This document shows positions 46,740 to 54,948 of a DNA stretch of 64,000 nt, piece by piece; position 1 is the stretch's first letter, and every line of letters begins with the position of its first letter. Under the pieces are notes generated by a model. The model was given only the letters and a program-made list of their open reading frames with translations. It made no database searches and was not told where the DNA came from. The stretch spans positions 372,001-436,000 of the forward strand of contig NZ_AKGG01000005.1 in NCBI RefSeq assembly GCF_000277645.1, written 5' to 3'. The DNA is from Weissella koreensis KCTC 3621 (lineage in GTDB: Bacteria; Bacillota; Bacilli; Lactobacillales; Lactobacillaceae). A program made the translations under genes and the position numbers.

Positions 46740-47351
46740 ATGTATAGGCGGGCAAAACGTTTTCTAGATACAATAATTGCTTTGTGTATGTTGGTGATCT
46801 TGATTATTCCAATGATAATTGAGGCATTATGTATTAAAATGACATCGAATGGACCGGTATTTTTTGCACAAAAGAGATATGGAATAAATTCAAAAATTTT
46901 TACGATGTATAAATTTCGTTCAATGAGAGTAGATACGCCTGAGATATCAAACCAAGAATTTAAAAATATTGGTGATTACGTAACTCCAGTTGGACGTTTT
47001 TTACGTAAAACGTCATTAGACGAACTACCACAATTATGGAATATTGTTAAAGGTGAAATGAGTATTGTAGGTCCAAGGCCACTTTCTGATAGTGATTTGT
47101 ATGTAGTTAAGCTTCGTGAAAAAAATGGAGCTAATTTAGTTCGACCAGGTATTACTGGGTTAGCTCAAATTAATGGTAGGAATAATATTTCGGACGAAAC
47201 AAAAGCAGCACTTGATAATGCTTATGCAAATCATATAACTCTCTTAGGGGATTTAACTATTTTATTACGTACGGTGCTCAATGTTTTGATGGTAAAAGAT
47301 ATTAATAAAGATATTGAAGACGATGTAAATAATGATATTAATAATTTGTAA
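46740..47351 (+). CDS. Priming sugar transferase (undecaprenyl-phosphate phosphoglycosyltransferase)
   Basis: 203 aa. The compact class: one N-terminal membrane helix (about 8-31) and the catalytic domain with YKFRSMRVDTP, TSLDELPQLWNIVKGEMSIV (the Asp-Glu pair) and RPGITGLAQINGRN. It lacks the multi-helix N-terminal bundle of WbaP/CpsE. Loads the first sugar phosphate on undecaprenyl phosphate; the sugar is not predictable. The C-terminal 20 residues are unusually Asp/Asn-rich. Confidence 0.9.
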   Translation: MYRRAKRFLDTIIALCMLVILIIPMIIEALCIKMTSNGPVFFAQKRYGINSKIFTMYKFRSMRVDTPEISNQEFKNIGDYVTPVGRFLRKTSLDELPQLWNIVKGEMSIVGPRPLSDSDLYVVKLREKNGANLVRPGITGLAQINGRNNISDETKAALDNAYANHITLLGDLTILLRTVLNVLMVKDINKDIEDDVNNDINNL

Positions 47352-47466
47352 TTAAGTTAACTAAAGCTTTTATTGAGTTTATGTAACAGAAATGTATTTT
47401 TCATTTCATACTACTTTTTTCTGTCTGAATGTGATATATATAGTAATAAGTTTAAAGGAGAAAATC

Positions 47467-48234
47467 ATGATAGATGTACATAGTCATTTATTACCAAATA
47501 TCGATGATGGTTCGAAGAGTTTGGCTGATTCTTTGGATTTGGCTAGGGCCGCAGTTGAGGACGGTATTACAGATGCTCTGATGACCCCACATCATATGAA
47601 TGGGCGATACATAAATCATGCAAAGGATGTCGTTGATTTAACGGCGCAATTCCAAGTAGCTTTGCAAGAGGCTAATATTCCATTGAATGTTTTTCCTTCT
47701 CAAGAGGTTAGAATCAATGGAAACTTACTGAGAGCTATTGAACACAATGATATTTTGTCAACCGATCCAGAAGGACGATATATTTTGATAGAGTTTCCTT
47801 CAGATGATGTTCCAAGTTATACGATGGATTTGTTATTTAAGTTACAACAAATGGGTAAAATTCCGGTGGTCGTTCATCCCGAGCGTAATACGAAATTTAT
47901 GAAAAAGCCAGAACTGTTGTATCAAATTGTTTCTTCGGGTGCTTATGCTCAGGTTACTGCTAATTCTTATATGGGTACTTTTGGGAAAGCAGTCATGAAA
48001 TTTAGTGAAGATATAATTGATGCTGGTTTGGCTCATGTCTTTGCATCAGACGCACATCATATTTCAGGACGACAGTATCAAATGGCTGCCGCGTTTGAAA
48101 AATTAGGTAAAAAATCGGGCGATCAAATGCCTGTTCTATTTGAAAAAAATGCTAAAGCATTGATGAACGGGAATAAGCTGGTTCGCTTTGAAGAATCTAA
48201 AATACATAAGAAAAAGTTATTTTCTGCATATTAG
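47467..48234 (+). CDS. CpsB/Wzb-type PHP protein-tyrosine phosphatase
   Basis: 255 aa from the ATG at 47467, which follows AAAGGAG; a longer in-frame start at 47392 adds only a hydrophobic stretch with no binding site. PHP metal ligands are clear: MIDVHSHLLPNIDDGS, MTPHH, VVVHPERN and FASDAHHIS. Dephosphorylates the BY-kinase tyrosine cluster and so tunes polymer production. Confidence 0.92.
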   Translation: MIDVHSHLLPNIDDGSKSLADSLDLARAAVEDGITDALMTPHHMNGRYINHAKDVVDLTAQFQVALQEANIPLNVFPSQEVRINGNLLRAIEHNDILSTDPEGRYILIEFPSDDVPSYTMDLLFKLQQMGKIPVVVHPERNTKFMKKPELLYQIVSSGAYAQVTANSYMGTFGKAVMKFSEDIIDAGLAHVFASDAHHISGRQYQMAAAFEKLGKKSGDQMPVLFEKNAKALMNGNKLVRFEESKIHKKKLFSAY

Positions 48235-48258
48235 CATATTATAGTGAGGTATGTAACA

Positions 48259-48927
48259 TTGAGTATAGGTAAGAAATTTACAATTGGATTGTTAGTTGCA
48301 ATTATTGTTATTGGTGCTGGTGGTGGATATTTCAAGATTACAAGTGATCGATCATCAAATCAAGATTCAACGGTGGAGACACCAAATAAAGATTTTGTTA
48401 AGGTTAATAATACCGAACTATCCTTGAAGGATGGTAAAGCTAAACTAAAAGTCACTTTATCAGCTAATACGTCGGCTAAGGTGACTGGTGATGATGATGT
48501 GATTAAGCCGATTGATTGGACAACATCTACCGAAGAACGTCGTTACATCTTAGTTCTAAAAAATAATGGTACTTATTATGTTGAAGCTAAGAATGGTAAT
48601 GAAACTAAGAAAATTAAAATTGTAGTTGGTGATGGTGAAGATGATAATTCGGAATCATCATCTTCAGAGGAAAACTCCAGTGAAGCAGAAAGTGAATCGG
48701 AAGTAGAATCTGTGTCTTCATCTACTGTAACGCCAGCATATACTTCTAGGACAACAACACCTGCTACTGTTCAACAACCAGTAGCATCATCTACCGCTCC
48801 TTCGTCTACAGCCAATAATACTCTAACTGGTAGTAATGATGGAACATCTTCAAATCAAGATGATGTTGACACTAATAGTGGCGATAATAGTGTTGGTGGA
48901 ACTACAGGCGCAACTGTGGGAAGATAA
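48259..48927 (+). CDS. Ser/Thr-rich membrane-anchored protein of the polysaccharide operon
   Basis: 222 aa from a TTG at 48259 (GTGAGG lies 9 bases upstream; a GTG at 48244 overlaps that site). One membrane helix (about 8-27), a small beta-rich extracellular domain (about 45-125; a pattern like KVNNTELSLKDGKAKLKV suggests an Ig-like fold), then about 95 residues of Ser, Thr, Glu, Asn and Asp repeats typical of wall-spanning stalks. No sorting signal. Family not recognised. It is 24 bases after the phosphatase gene and likely co-transcribed. Confidence 0.7.
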   Translation: MSIGKKFTIGLLVAIIVIGAGGGYFKITSDRSSNQDSTVETPNKDFVKVNNTELSLKDGKAKLKVTLSANTSAKVTGDDDVIKPIDWTTSTEERRYILVLKNNGTYYVEAKNGNETKKIKIVVGDGEDDNSESSSSEENSSEAESESEVESVSSSTVTPAYTSRTTTPATVQQPVASSTAPSSTANNTLTGSNDGTSSNQDDVDTNSGDNSVGGTTGATVGR

Positions 48928-48985
48928 TATTTCACTAAATAGCTTTTATTTATAATTAATGGTAAAAATTGAATCATCTTATGTT

Positions 48986-49017
48986 AAAGAGGTATTTATT
49001 GATAATACCTCTTTTTC
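48986..49017 (+). terminator. Terminator of the polysaccharide operon
   Basis: AAAGAGGTATT (48986-48996) and AATACCTCTTT (49004-49014) pair perfectly, with T-rich tail. Confidence 0.9.
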
Positions 49018-49131
49018 ATTTTGATTAAGTTATAGTCGGAATTTAATTTAGGGAATTGAGTCTAAAAGATACAGGCGACATCATGTTTATTGTATAAATA
49101 TAATTTTTATCTCAAACACTTATATTGGTAA

Positions 49132-49950
49132 TTATATATTTTTGGTTTTCCTAATATCATCGATAATTTTTAATACGAGAGGGTCACGCTCATCTAGATA
49201 AGCTAGACCGTAAAAGACACGTTGATACTGAGCATTCAATTCTTGAAAAATAGTATCTTGGTCCACGAATCGCTTAGAAATAAGTGAAGCACCTAATCCT
49301 GCTTTAATATGTGCGACGATCATATCATTGCTATTCATACTAATTAAATGATCAATTTGTAAAGAAGAAGATTTTAGATATTGTTTTGTATAGTGGCTGA
49401 CTCCAGAACCTTCTTCACGAATAAAGAAATTACCGGTGTTTTGAGGGCCAGCCAAAACAAGCTCATCTTGGAACAGAGCGAAACTTTGTGTTTGATCTCC
49501 TCGAATAGGCTTTTCAATAATACCAAATTGAATATTATGATTACAGACTAATTTAAAAACCTCTTCTGAATTTTGCATCTCGATGGTTAGATCAAGATTA
49601 TCTAGATATGGTTCTAGTACTTTGAATATAATTGGCATAATGCTAGTGGCCGCACTGTGTGAAACTGCAATTTTAAAAGGCATTTTATTCGCCGAACGTT
49701 GATGCATATTAGCTTTAAATTGCTGCCAATCTTTTAATTGGGCAATGGCTTGAGGATAGAATAAAGTTGCTGCTTCTGTTGGAATAATTTGATGATTTTG
49801 ATCTCTTAAAAATAGAGTAGCCTTTAATTCTTTTTCTAATTTTTGAATGCGAACAGTTACTGTAGGTTGTGAGATAAATAGATTTTGGGCGGCATGGGTA
49901 AAGCTTTTTGTTTCATAAACAGTTATGAATGTTTTAAAAAGATCAAACAT
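49132..49950 (-). CDS. LysR-family transcriptional regulator
   Basis: 272 aa. N-terminal winged helix (1-60; HAAQNLFISQPTVTVRIQKLEKEL) and a periplasmic-binding-like effector domain. Divergent from the YeiH-family gene, 124 bases apart, which is the usual sign that it controls that transporter; E. coli YeiE/YeiH are arranged similarly. GGAAA precedes the ATG. A Fur-like box lies 33 bases upstream of its start. Confidence 0.9.
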   Translation of the reverse strand: MFDLFKTFITVYETKSFTHAAQNLFISQPTVTVRIQKLEKELKATLFLRDQNHQIIPTEAATLFYPQAIAQLKDWQQFKANMHQRSANKMPFKIAVSHSAATSIMPIIFKVLEPYLDNLDLTIEMQNSEEVFKLVCNHNIQFGIIEKPIRGDQTQSFALFQDELVLAGPQNTGNFFIREEGSGVSHYTKQYLKSSSLQIDHLISMNSNDMIVAHIKAGLGASLISKRFVDQDTIFQELNAQYQRVFYGLAYLDERDPLVLKIIDDIRKTKNI

Positions 49951-49982
49951 GATTTATTTCCAATCGTTATTATAAATATTAA

Positions 49983-49997
49983 TGATAATCATTATAA
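49983..49997. promoter_or_regulatory. Fur/PerR-like box between lysR and the YeiH gene
   Basis: TGATAAT, C, ATTATAA agrees with the 7-1-7 Fur-family box (TGATAAT, N, ATTATCA) at all but one base. On the minus strand it contains TATAAT, a possible -10 for the lysR gene. Confidence 0.6.
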
Positions 49998-50074
49998 CAA
50001 TCTATTTTACTAATAGCACTAAGAAGCTTAAAGTAAGTAATGTTAAACAGCATTATTGTGAGGAGAAGGAGTAA

Positions 50075-51091
50075 ATGAGAATTAAACAGAATATGTGGTG
50101 GGGAATTTTAGTAACTATTTTTGTATCAATAGTCTCAGAATTTTTAAGTACATTTTTGCCAAGTTTAGGGGCAGAAGCAATTGCATTAATTTTAGGAATT
50201 ATTTTAGGAAATACTTTGTTTAATAAGCCAGAATTAGCAGCAGGAATTAAATGGTCCGAGAAATATCCGATTGAAATTGGAATTGCTCTTTTGGGGATTG
50301 AAGTCACTTTACAAACTATACAATCTTTAGGTTGGCAAGGAATTTTGTATATAATTATATTAATGCCTGCTACGATCTTGTTTGTTATGTGGATTGGAAA
50401 ATGGATTTTCAAAGTAGACCAACAGTCGGGAATGTTGATGGGAGCTGGTAATGCAGTCTGTGGGTCTAGTGCTATTGCAGCAGTGGCACCAGAGATCGGG
50501 GCTACTGATACGCAGCGTAGAACAGCGGTAGCCACTGTATCACTTTCAGGTGTTGTTCTATTGTTTGTGTTGCCGGTTATTGGACCAGCTATTTTTCATG
50601 GCAACAACCTATTAATAGGTGCCTTGATTGGTGGGACAGTTCAATCGGTGGGACAGGTAATTGGAACGGCATCGTTAGTTAATCCGCAGGTAATTGATTA
50701 TGCGACATTGTATAAAATGTTACGAGTTATTATGTTGGCAGTGGTTGTTTTAACCATGTCAACGATTGTGAAAAGAGATAATTTAAAGAATCAGTCTAAT
50801 ACTATGAAAAAAGATACCAATCATCTAAAGATATATAAGCTAGTGCCTTGGTTTATTTATACTTTCATCGCTTTATTAATTATTAGTTCTTTAATTAATG
50901 TTCCTAATTCTGTAGTAACAGGAGCAAAAACGATTACTGGATTCTTTGGAGTAATTAATTTAGCAGGAATTGGTCTCAATCTAAAATGGAAAACGATTGC
51001 TAATTCGGGGTTAAAGTATTTAGGATATGGATTTATGACGATTATTTTCCAAGTCTTGCTGGCTTTGTTATTAATTAAAATCATTTATTGA
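50075..51091 (+). CDS. YeiH/UPF0324-family membrane transporter
   Basis: 338 aa with about ten membrane helices. LILGIILGNTLF, KYPIEIGIALLGIEVTL and the AGNAVCGSSAIAAVAPEIG segment are the family hallmarks. Members are proposed sulfate, sulfite or organosulfur exporters; the substrate here is unknown. GAAGGAG precedes the ATG. A soluble insert (about 225-260) is Lys/Asn-rich. Confidence 0.85.
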   Translation: MRIKQNMWWGILVTIFVSIVSEFLSTFLPSLGAEAIALILGIILGNTLFNKPELAAGIKWSEKYPIEIGIALLGIEVTLQTIQSLGWQGILYIIILMPATILFVMWIGKWIFKVDQQSGMLMGAGNAVCGSSAIAAVAPEIGATDTQRRTAVATVSLSGVVLLFVLPVIGPAIFHGNNLLIGALIGGTVQSVGQVIGTASLVNPQVIDYATLYKMLRVIMLAVVVLTMSTIVKRDNLKNQSNTMKKDTNHLKIYKLVPWFIYTFIALLIISSLINVPNSVVTGAKTITGFFGVINLAGIGLNLKWKTIANSGLKYLGYGFMTIIFQVLLALLLIKIIY

Positions 51092-51098
51092 TATATTT

Positions 51099-51134
51099 AT
51101 GATGATGGGTGAAATTCGCCTGTCGTCATTTTTT
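51099..51134 (+). terminator. Terminator after the YeiH gene
   Basis: ATGATGATGGGTG (51099-51111) pairs over 13 positions, several G-T, with CGCCTGTCGTCAT (51117-51129), followed by T6. Confidence 0.8.
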
Positions 51135-51288
51135 GACTTTAGTTATTACGAAAAGTAAGCTAGTGGCAAAAAATGCATTAATTTATGCAAAAACAGAAAA
51201 ATATATACTGTTAATTAATTTATAATGAACTGTTGTGTAATTTTTATAATTAAATAAATAAATATAAAAAAGGAGAATAGATAAATGT

Positions 51289-52497
51289 ATGTTGAATAGT
51301 ATACTAAACACAATTGATCAATTTTTGGATGTGTTTATTCATGTTTTTTATGCTTCTAGTTTTGAAGGACTTTTTATTGTCTTTGGGTTAATTCTAATTT
51401 GTTATATTGCTGTTGGAATGTTAGATGAAAACTTTATTCAAAATCGAAAATTGCAACGAAAGACAGCTGTGATTGCAGGCTTTATTCCATTAATGGCGGT
51501 CCTTTCGCTCCAAATGTATTGGAGATTAACAAGAGTTGATAATTTTGGGTTATATGAATCGAATTTACAATTGATACTAATGTTTTATTTTTTGCTAATG
51601 TTTAATACTAAGGTTCAAGTTTATGTAGATAGTGGATTGGCCATTGTACTCGCAGTCTTCTTTATATGCGATGGGGCTTATAAATTGCCCATAGCACATT
51701 TGATCCTTGGTATTTTTGGATTAATATTAGCAATTATTGTAATGTTTATAATTCAACGAAATGCTAAAAAGATTGTTAGTAGTTGGTATTTGAAAATAAT
51801 ATCAGTTTTATGTTTTGCTAATGCTTGGTGGTTAATGTTGATTTTATCAAAAGATTTAACTGTTATGATGTATATAGCCTTAGTTTTGAAATTTATAGTT
51901 TTCATAAGTGTAGTTTTGATTATTAATCAAATTGTTTTAAAGCGATGGAATAATTATCATAAAATGATGGATGAAATAAACAGGGACTTTTTAACGGGAA
52001 CCTTTAATCGTGAGGCATTTAACGAAGATTTTACAACATTATTTATGGAAAGTATTGAAAATAATTTTAGTTTGGCTTTTGTCATGTTCGATATTGATAA
52101 TTTTAAATCGTTCAATGATACATATGGACATTTAATGGGTGATGAAGTTCTAAAAGAAGTTACTAAGACGGTACAAGATGAATTAAATCGTAGTTATTTA
52201 GGTGGTAAATTGTATCGTTTAGGTGGTGAAGAATTTGGAATGTTGATTCGGAAACATGAGAATGAACGGACAGAGACTCTAGTGAGAAAAATTGGTTCAC
52301 GTATTCATCAAATAGATATTAAGAAAGATAATTCTGATATACATTTGTCTATCTCGATGGGGATGACGATGGTTCATGTTGATTCGGATGTTAATGCTCG
52401 GCAAATTTATGATCGTGCAGATGGATTTGTTTATTATTCTAAGCAGCATGGTAAAGATGCCCTTACAAATGAAGGCGAATTAAGTCGTTTTGAATAA
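51289..52497 (+). CDS. Membrane diguanylate cyclase (GGDEF domain)
   Basis: 402 aa. About six to seven membrane helices in residues 15-215, then a GGDEF domain (about 232-395): DFLTGTFNREAF, FDIDNFKSFNDTYGHLMGDE, the active-site loop RLGGEEFG and ADGFVYYSKQHGKD. All catalytic positions are intact, so it should make c-di-GMP from GTP. The RxxD inhibitory site five residues before the loop is absent (YLGG), so product feedback is not expected. No EAL or PilZ protein is in the window. AAAGGAGAA lies upstream. Confidence 0.92.
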   Translation: MLNSILNTIDQFLDVFIHVFYASSFEGLFIVFGLILICYIAVGMLDENFIQNRKLQRKTAVIAGFIPLMAVLSLQMYWRLTRVDNFGLYESNLQLILMFYFLLMFNTKVQVYVDSGLAIVLAVFFICDGAYKLPIAHLILGIFGLILAIIVMFIIQRNAKKIVSSWYLKIISVLCFANAWWLMLILSKDLTVMMYIALVLKFIVFISVVLIINQIVLKRWNNYHKMMDEINRDFLTGTFNREAFNEDFTTLFMESIENNFSLAFVMFDIDNFKSFNDTYGHLMGDEVLKEVTKTVQDELNRSYLGGKLYRLGGEEFGMLIRKHENERTETLVRKIGSRIHQIDIKKDNSDIHLSISMGMTMVHVDSDVNARQIYDRADGFVYYSKQHGKDALTNEGELSRFE

Positions 52498-52520
52498 AAA
52501 TGATCATATTAAAATAAAAG

Positions 52521-52557
52521 CTCTTATCCTAGCGCTAACTTAGGATAAGAGTTTTTT
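52521..52557. terminator. Bidirectional terminator between the cyclase and NlpC/P60 genes
   Basis: CTCTTATCCTA (52521-52531) and TAGGATAAGAG (52541-52551) pair perfectly, flanked by A and T runs, between convergent genes. Confidence 0.9.
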
Positions 52558-52574
52558 AGTTTATATTTAAGAAA

Positions 52575-53447
52575 CTAAACTTCGCGTTGGACGTAACCTG
52601 GTTTAAATAGTTTTTCCCAAGTCAATGTTTTTGAAGTTTTTGGATTAACTAATTGATCTAAACGAGTAATAGTTACTCCATTTTGAGAAGCAGCATCATG
52701 CAAAATAAAATTATCACCGAGATAAATAGCTACGTGTTGACGTTCTTCAGGATATCCATCAGGGGTGATTAAAAGGTCGCCACGCTCTTTTGTGTACCAA
52801 GTATATGAAGTCCCTGTTGTAGCTAATAGTGAGGTCCTAGTATAGGCTTGAACTACTAGTGGTTGACCTGCCTGACGGTAAAACCAAGAAACAAACGAAG
52901 AACAATCAAACCGGTTTTTCTTAATATCAGATTCAGTTCGACCACCACCATAGACGTAGGGGCTTTTACCAATTAATTTTGAACCAGAAGAGATAGCTTT
53001 TTCGATAATGGGATTATCGGATTTTAAATTATTAGATACATGCTCGTATGCTTGAATGGCATCATCAGAACCATCTTTAGTGAAGTAATAGTAGTTGTTA
53101 TCAAATTTCTTTAACCCATAAACCATTTCATTAGTTTTAGGATCAAAATAATATTGTTTATTATTTAAAGTTTGAAGTCCAGTGATTTTTTTATTAGTAT
53201 TGGTTGCAGTTAAATATGTTTTGAAGTTTGTTTTTTGTAATTGGACACTCTGGCCATTGGAGAGCTGATAGGTCTTAGCTTCTCCGTGAATGGCGAAAAT
53301 TTGTAATTTAAATAGGCAACCAACCGTGATGATTATTATTAAGAGGAATCCAAACCATTTAAGTAAAAGATGTTTGTTTTTAGATTGCTTTTTAATTGAT
53401 TTTTTATTATGTTTTTCGTTTCGTGAGGGAAGTTTTTGATTGGTCAT
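52575..53447 (-). CDS. NlpC/P60 peptidoglycan endopeptidase
   Basis: 290 aa. Basic N-terminus, one membrane helix (about 29-50), two cell-wall or glucan-binding type repeats (GLQTLNNKQYYFDPKTNEMV and GLKKFDNNYYYFTKDG, about 88-125), and a C-terminal NlpC/P60 domain (about 150-285) with the catalytic Cys in RFDCSSFVSWFY, the His in RQHVAIYLGDN and a third polar residue after ILHDAA. It cuts stem peptides. A GGAGG site lies before the ATG. Confidence 0.92.
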   Translation of the reverse strand: MTNQKLPSRNEKHNKKSIKKQSKNKHLLLKWFGFLLIIIITVGCLFKLQIFAIHGEAKTYQLSNGQSVQLQKTNFKTYLTATNTNKKITGLQTLNNKQYYFDPKTNEMVYGLKKFDNNYYYFTKDGSDDAIQAYEHVSNNLKSDNPIIEKAISSGSKLIGKSPYVYGGGRTESDIKKNRFDCSSFVSWFYRQAGQPLVVQAYTRTSLLATTGTSYTWYTKERGDLLITPDGYPEERQHVAIYLGDNFILHDAASQNGVTITRLDQLVNPKTSKTLTWEKLFKPGYVQREV

Positions 53448-53654
53448 ATGTGACCTCCACTAGATTTATAAATGTTATTATGCCAAAGAATAGCCTAAAT
53501 ATGTTAATTAAAGCTTAATTTTAATTGATAATGCCTGATTATACAGTAAAATTGTTACCACTTAAATAAATTATTTTAAGCAACATATTACAACTTAACG
53601 ATTTTTTGGTTAAGCGTTATTTCATAATATTACATATTATGATAAGTTGATATT

Positions 53655-53990
53655 TTATTCGTTGGTTGGTTTAATTTTAACGGCAGTACCATAAGCAATG
53701 ACTGAGTCGCCAATTGTTGCAGATGAAGAATCAAATCGGAACATAATGATTGTGCATTAGCACCAAGTGATTGGGCATGGTCACGCATTCTTTGAATTGC
53801 TTCTTCACGGGCAATATCTTGGAGCTTAGTATAACCTTTGATCTCGTCATCAATAATTATTTTCATATCTTGGCCGAAACTAGAAAATAAATTTCGTGAA
53901 CGTGTTGTTAGATCGAACACCTCCCCCTAATGTTACGATTACCTCATAATTTGCGATATTTTCAGATGTAACGACAATAATACTATCCAT
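53655..53990 (-). pseudogene. Frameshifted YbjQ/UPF0145-family gene
   Basis: Reading from the ATG at 53990 gives MDSIIVVTSENIANYEVIVT, then an extra base in a run of five G shifts the frame. The next stretch, EVFDLTTRSRNLFSSFGQD through HAQSLGANA, is the middle of a YbjQ protein. A second shift (an apparent CA duplication) leads to the third, IIMFRFDSSSATIGDSVIAY to KPTNE and a stop at 53655. Joined, the three pieces make one normal-length YbjQ protein. Either the gene died recently or two sequencing errors occurred. Function of the family is unknown. Confidence 0.8.
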
Positions 53991-54182
53991 AAGAGACACC
54001 TTTTGTATCGAAGATTGCTGATGTTGAATATTGTAGTATAGCGATAAAAATTTAATGCCAACAATTAGAAGCTTATTATACAGTGATACACATTTTCTGC
54101 AATGGCAAATGATACAGGAAACTATTGATTATGATGATATTGTGGTTCGGTTATTTTTGCTGAAATTAGTAAAATTAAAATA

Positions 54183-54210
54183 TTGTTTATTCATAAAGAT
54201 TGGCTATAAT
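54183..54210 (+). promoter_or_regulatory. Promoter of the His-rich protein gene
   Basis: TTGTTT (54183-54188), 16-base spacer, TATAAT (54205-54210), 51 bases before the start. Confidence 0.6.
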
Positions 54211-54261
54211 AAAGCCGTATCATATACATAATTATAAAATTTAAATAATGGAGATTAAATA

Positions 54262-54681
54262 ATGAATAAAAGCATTTTAGGGATTGTGATTTTACCAATT
54301 TTATTGGTATCAATGCACACAACTCCGCATATAACACCTCATGTTACTACTCATACGACAAATCATATTAGCTCAAGAAAATCAGTCCGGAGTGGTAATA
54401 GTAGAACTAATGATCGTTCAAAAATTAGTCAACATAATAATAATCGCAGACAATCTATACATTATCGCCATAATCAATCCAGCTTTTTCAGAAATTTGAT
54501 ATTTTGGAACTTGCTTACTCATCATAGTCGAAATGATAAAGAGTTTATAAGGGTAAAAGATAAAACCGGAAAATGGCATAAGGTCGAACTGTCAAAAAAA
54601 CAATTAAAAACAATTGAGCATAAGGATAAATTGATTTATTCTAAAGGCCATGTTTATGAAGGGGAAAAACGCATTAATTAA
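54262..54681 (+). CDS. Exported His- and Arg-rich protein of unknown function
   Basis: 139 aa. Short hydrophobic N-terminal segment (about 4-17), then a region very rich in His, Thr, Ser, Asn and Arg (HTTPHITPHVTTHTTNH; NNNRRQSIHYRHNQ), and a lysine-rich C-terminus (KTGKWHKVELSKKQLKTIE). No family recognised. The His cluster could bind metal, but this is speculation. ATGGAG lies 9 bases upstream, and a good promoter precedes it, so expression is likely. Confidence 0.65.
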   Translation: MNKSILGIVILPILLVSMHTTPHITPHVTTHTTNHISSRKSVRSGNSRTNDRSKISQHNNNRRQSIHYRHNQSSFFRNLIFWNLLTHHSRNDKEFIRVKDKTGKWHKVELSKKQLKTIEHKDKLIYSKGHVYEGEKRIN

Positions 54682-54876
54682 ATGATTAATCCATTCTTGT
54701 GCTATGTATATTTTTGTTTGTAATATTGACATATAGTGTAGTATTAATAAACAGAAAGTACCTATTAAATTTCTTGAATTTAGGGTAGAATTCATCAATC
54801 ATTATTGTTACTTATAACTATAAATAGGAGTGATGATAAATTAAGGTTTGACAACGGATTTAAGCTCTTAAAATCA

Positions 54877-54907
54877 TTGACAAAGTATGATGATAAATGT
54901 CATACTT
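54877..54907 (+). promoter_or_regulatory. dnaG-rpoD promoter candidate with inverted repeat
   Basis: TTGACA (54877-54882) and CATACT (54901-54906) are 18 bases apart. AAGTATGA (54883-54890) and TCATACTT (54900-54907) form a perfect inverted repeat with 9 bases between, covering spacer and -10. Confidence 0.5.
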
Positions 54908-54948
54908 AAGGTTGCTTATTTGGTGTAAAAAAATGAGGAGGGGTCATC

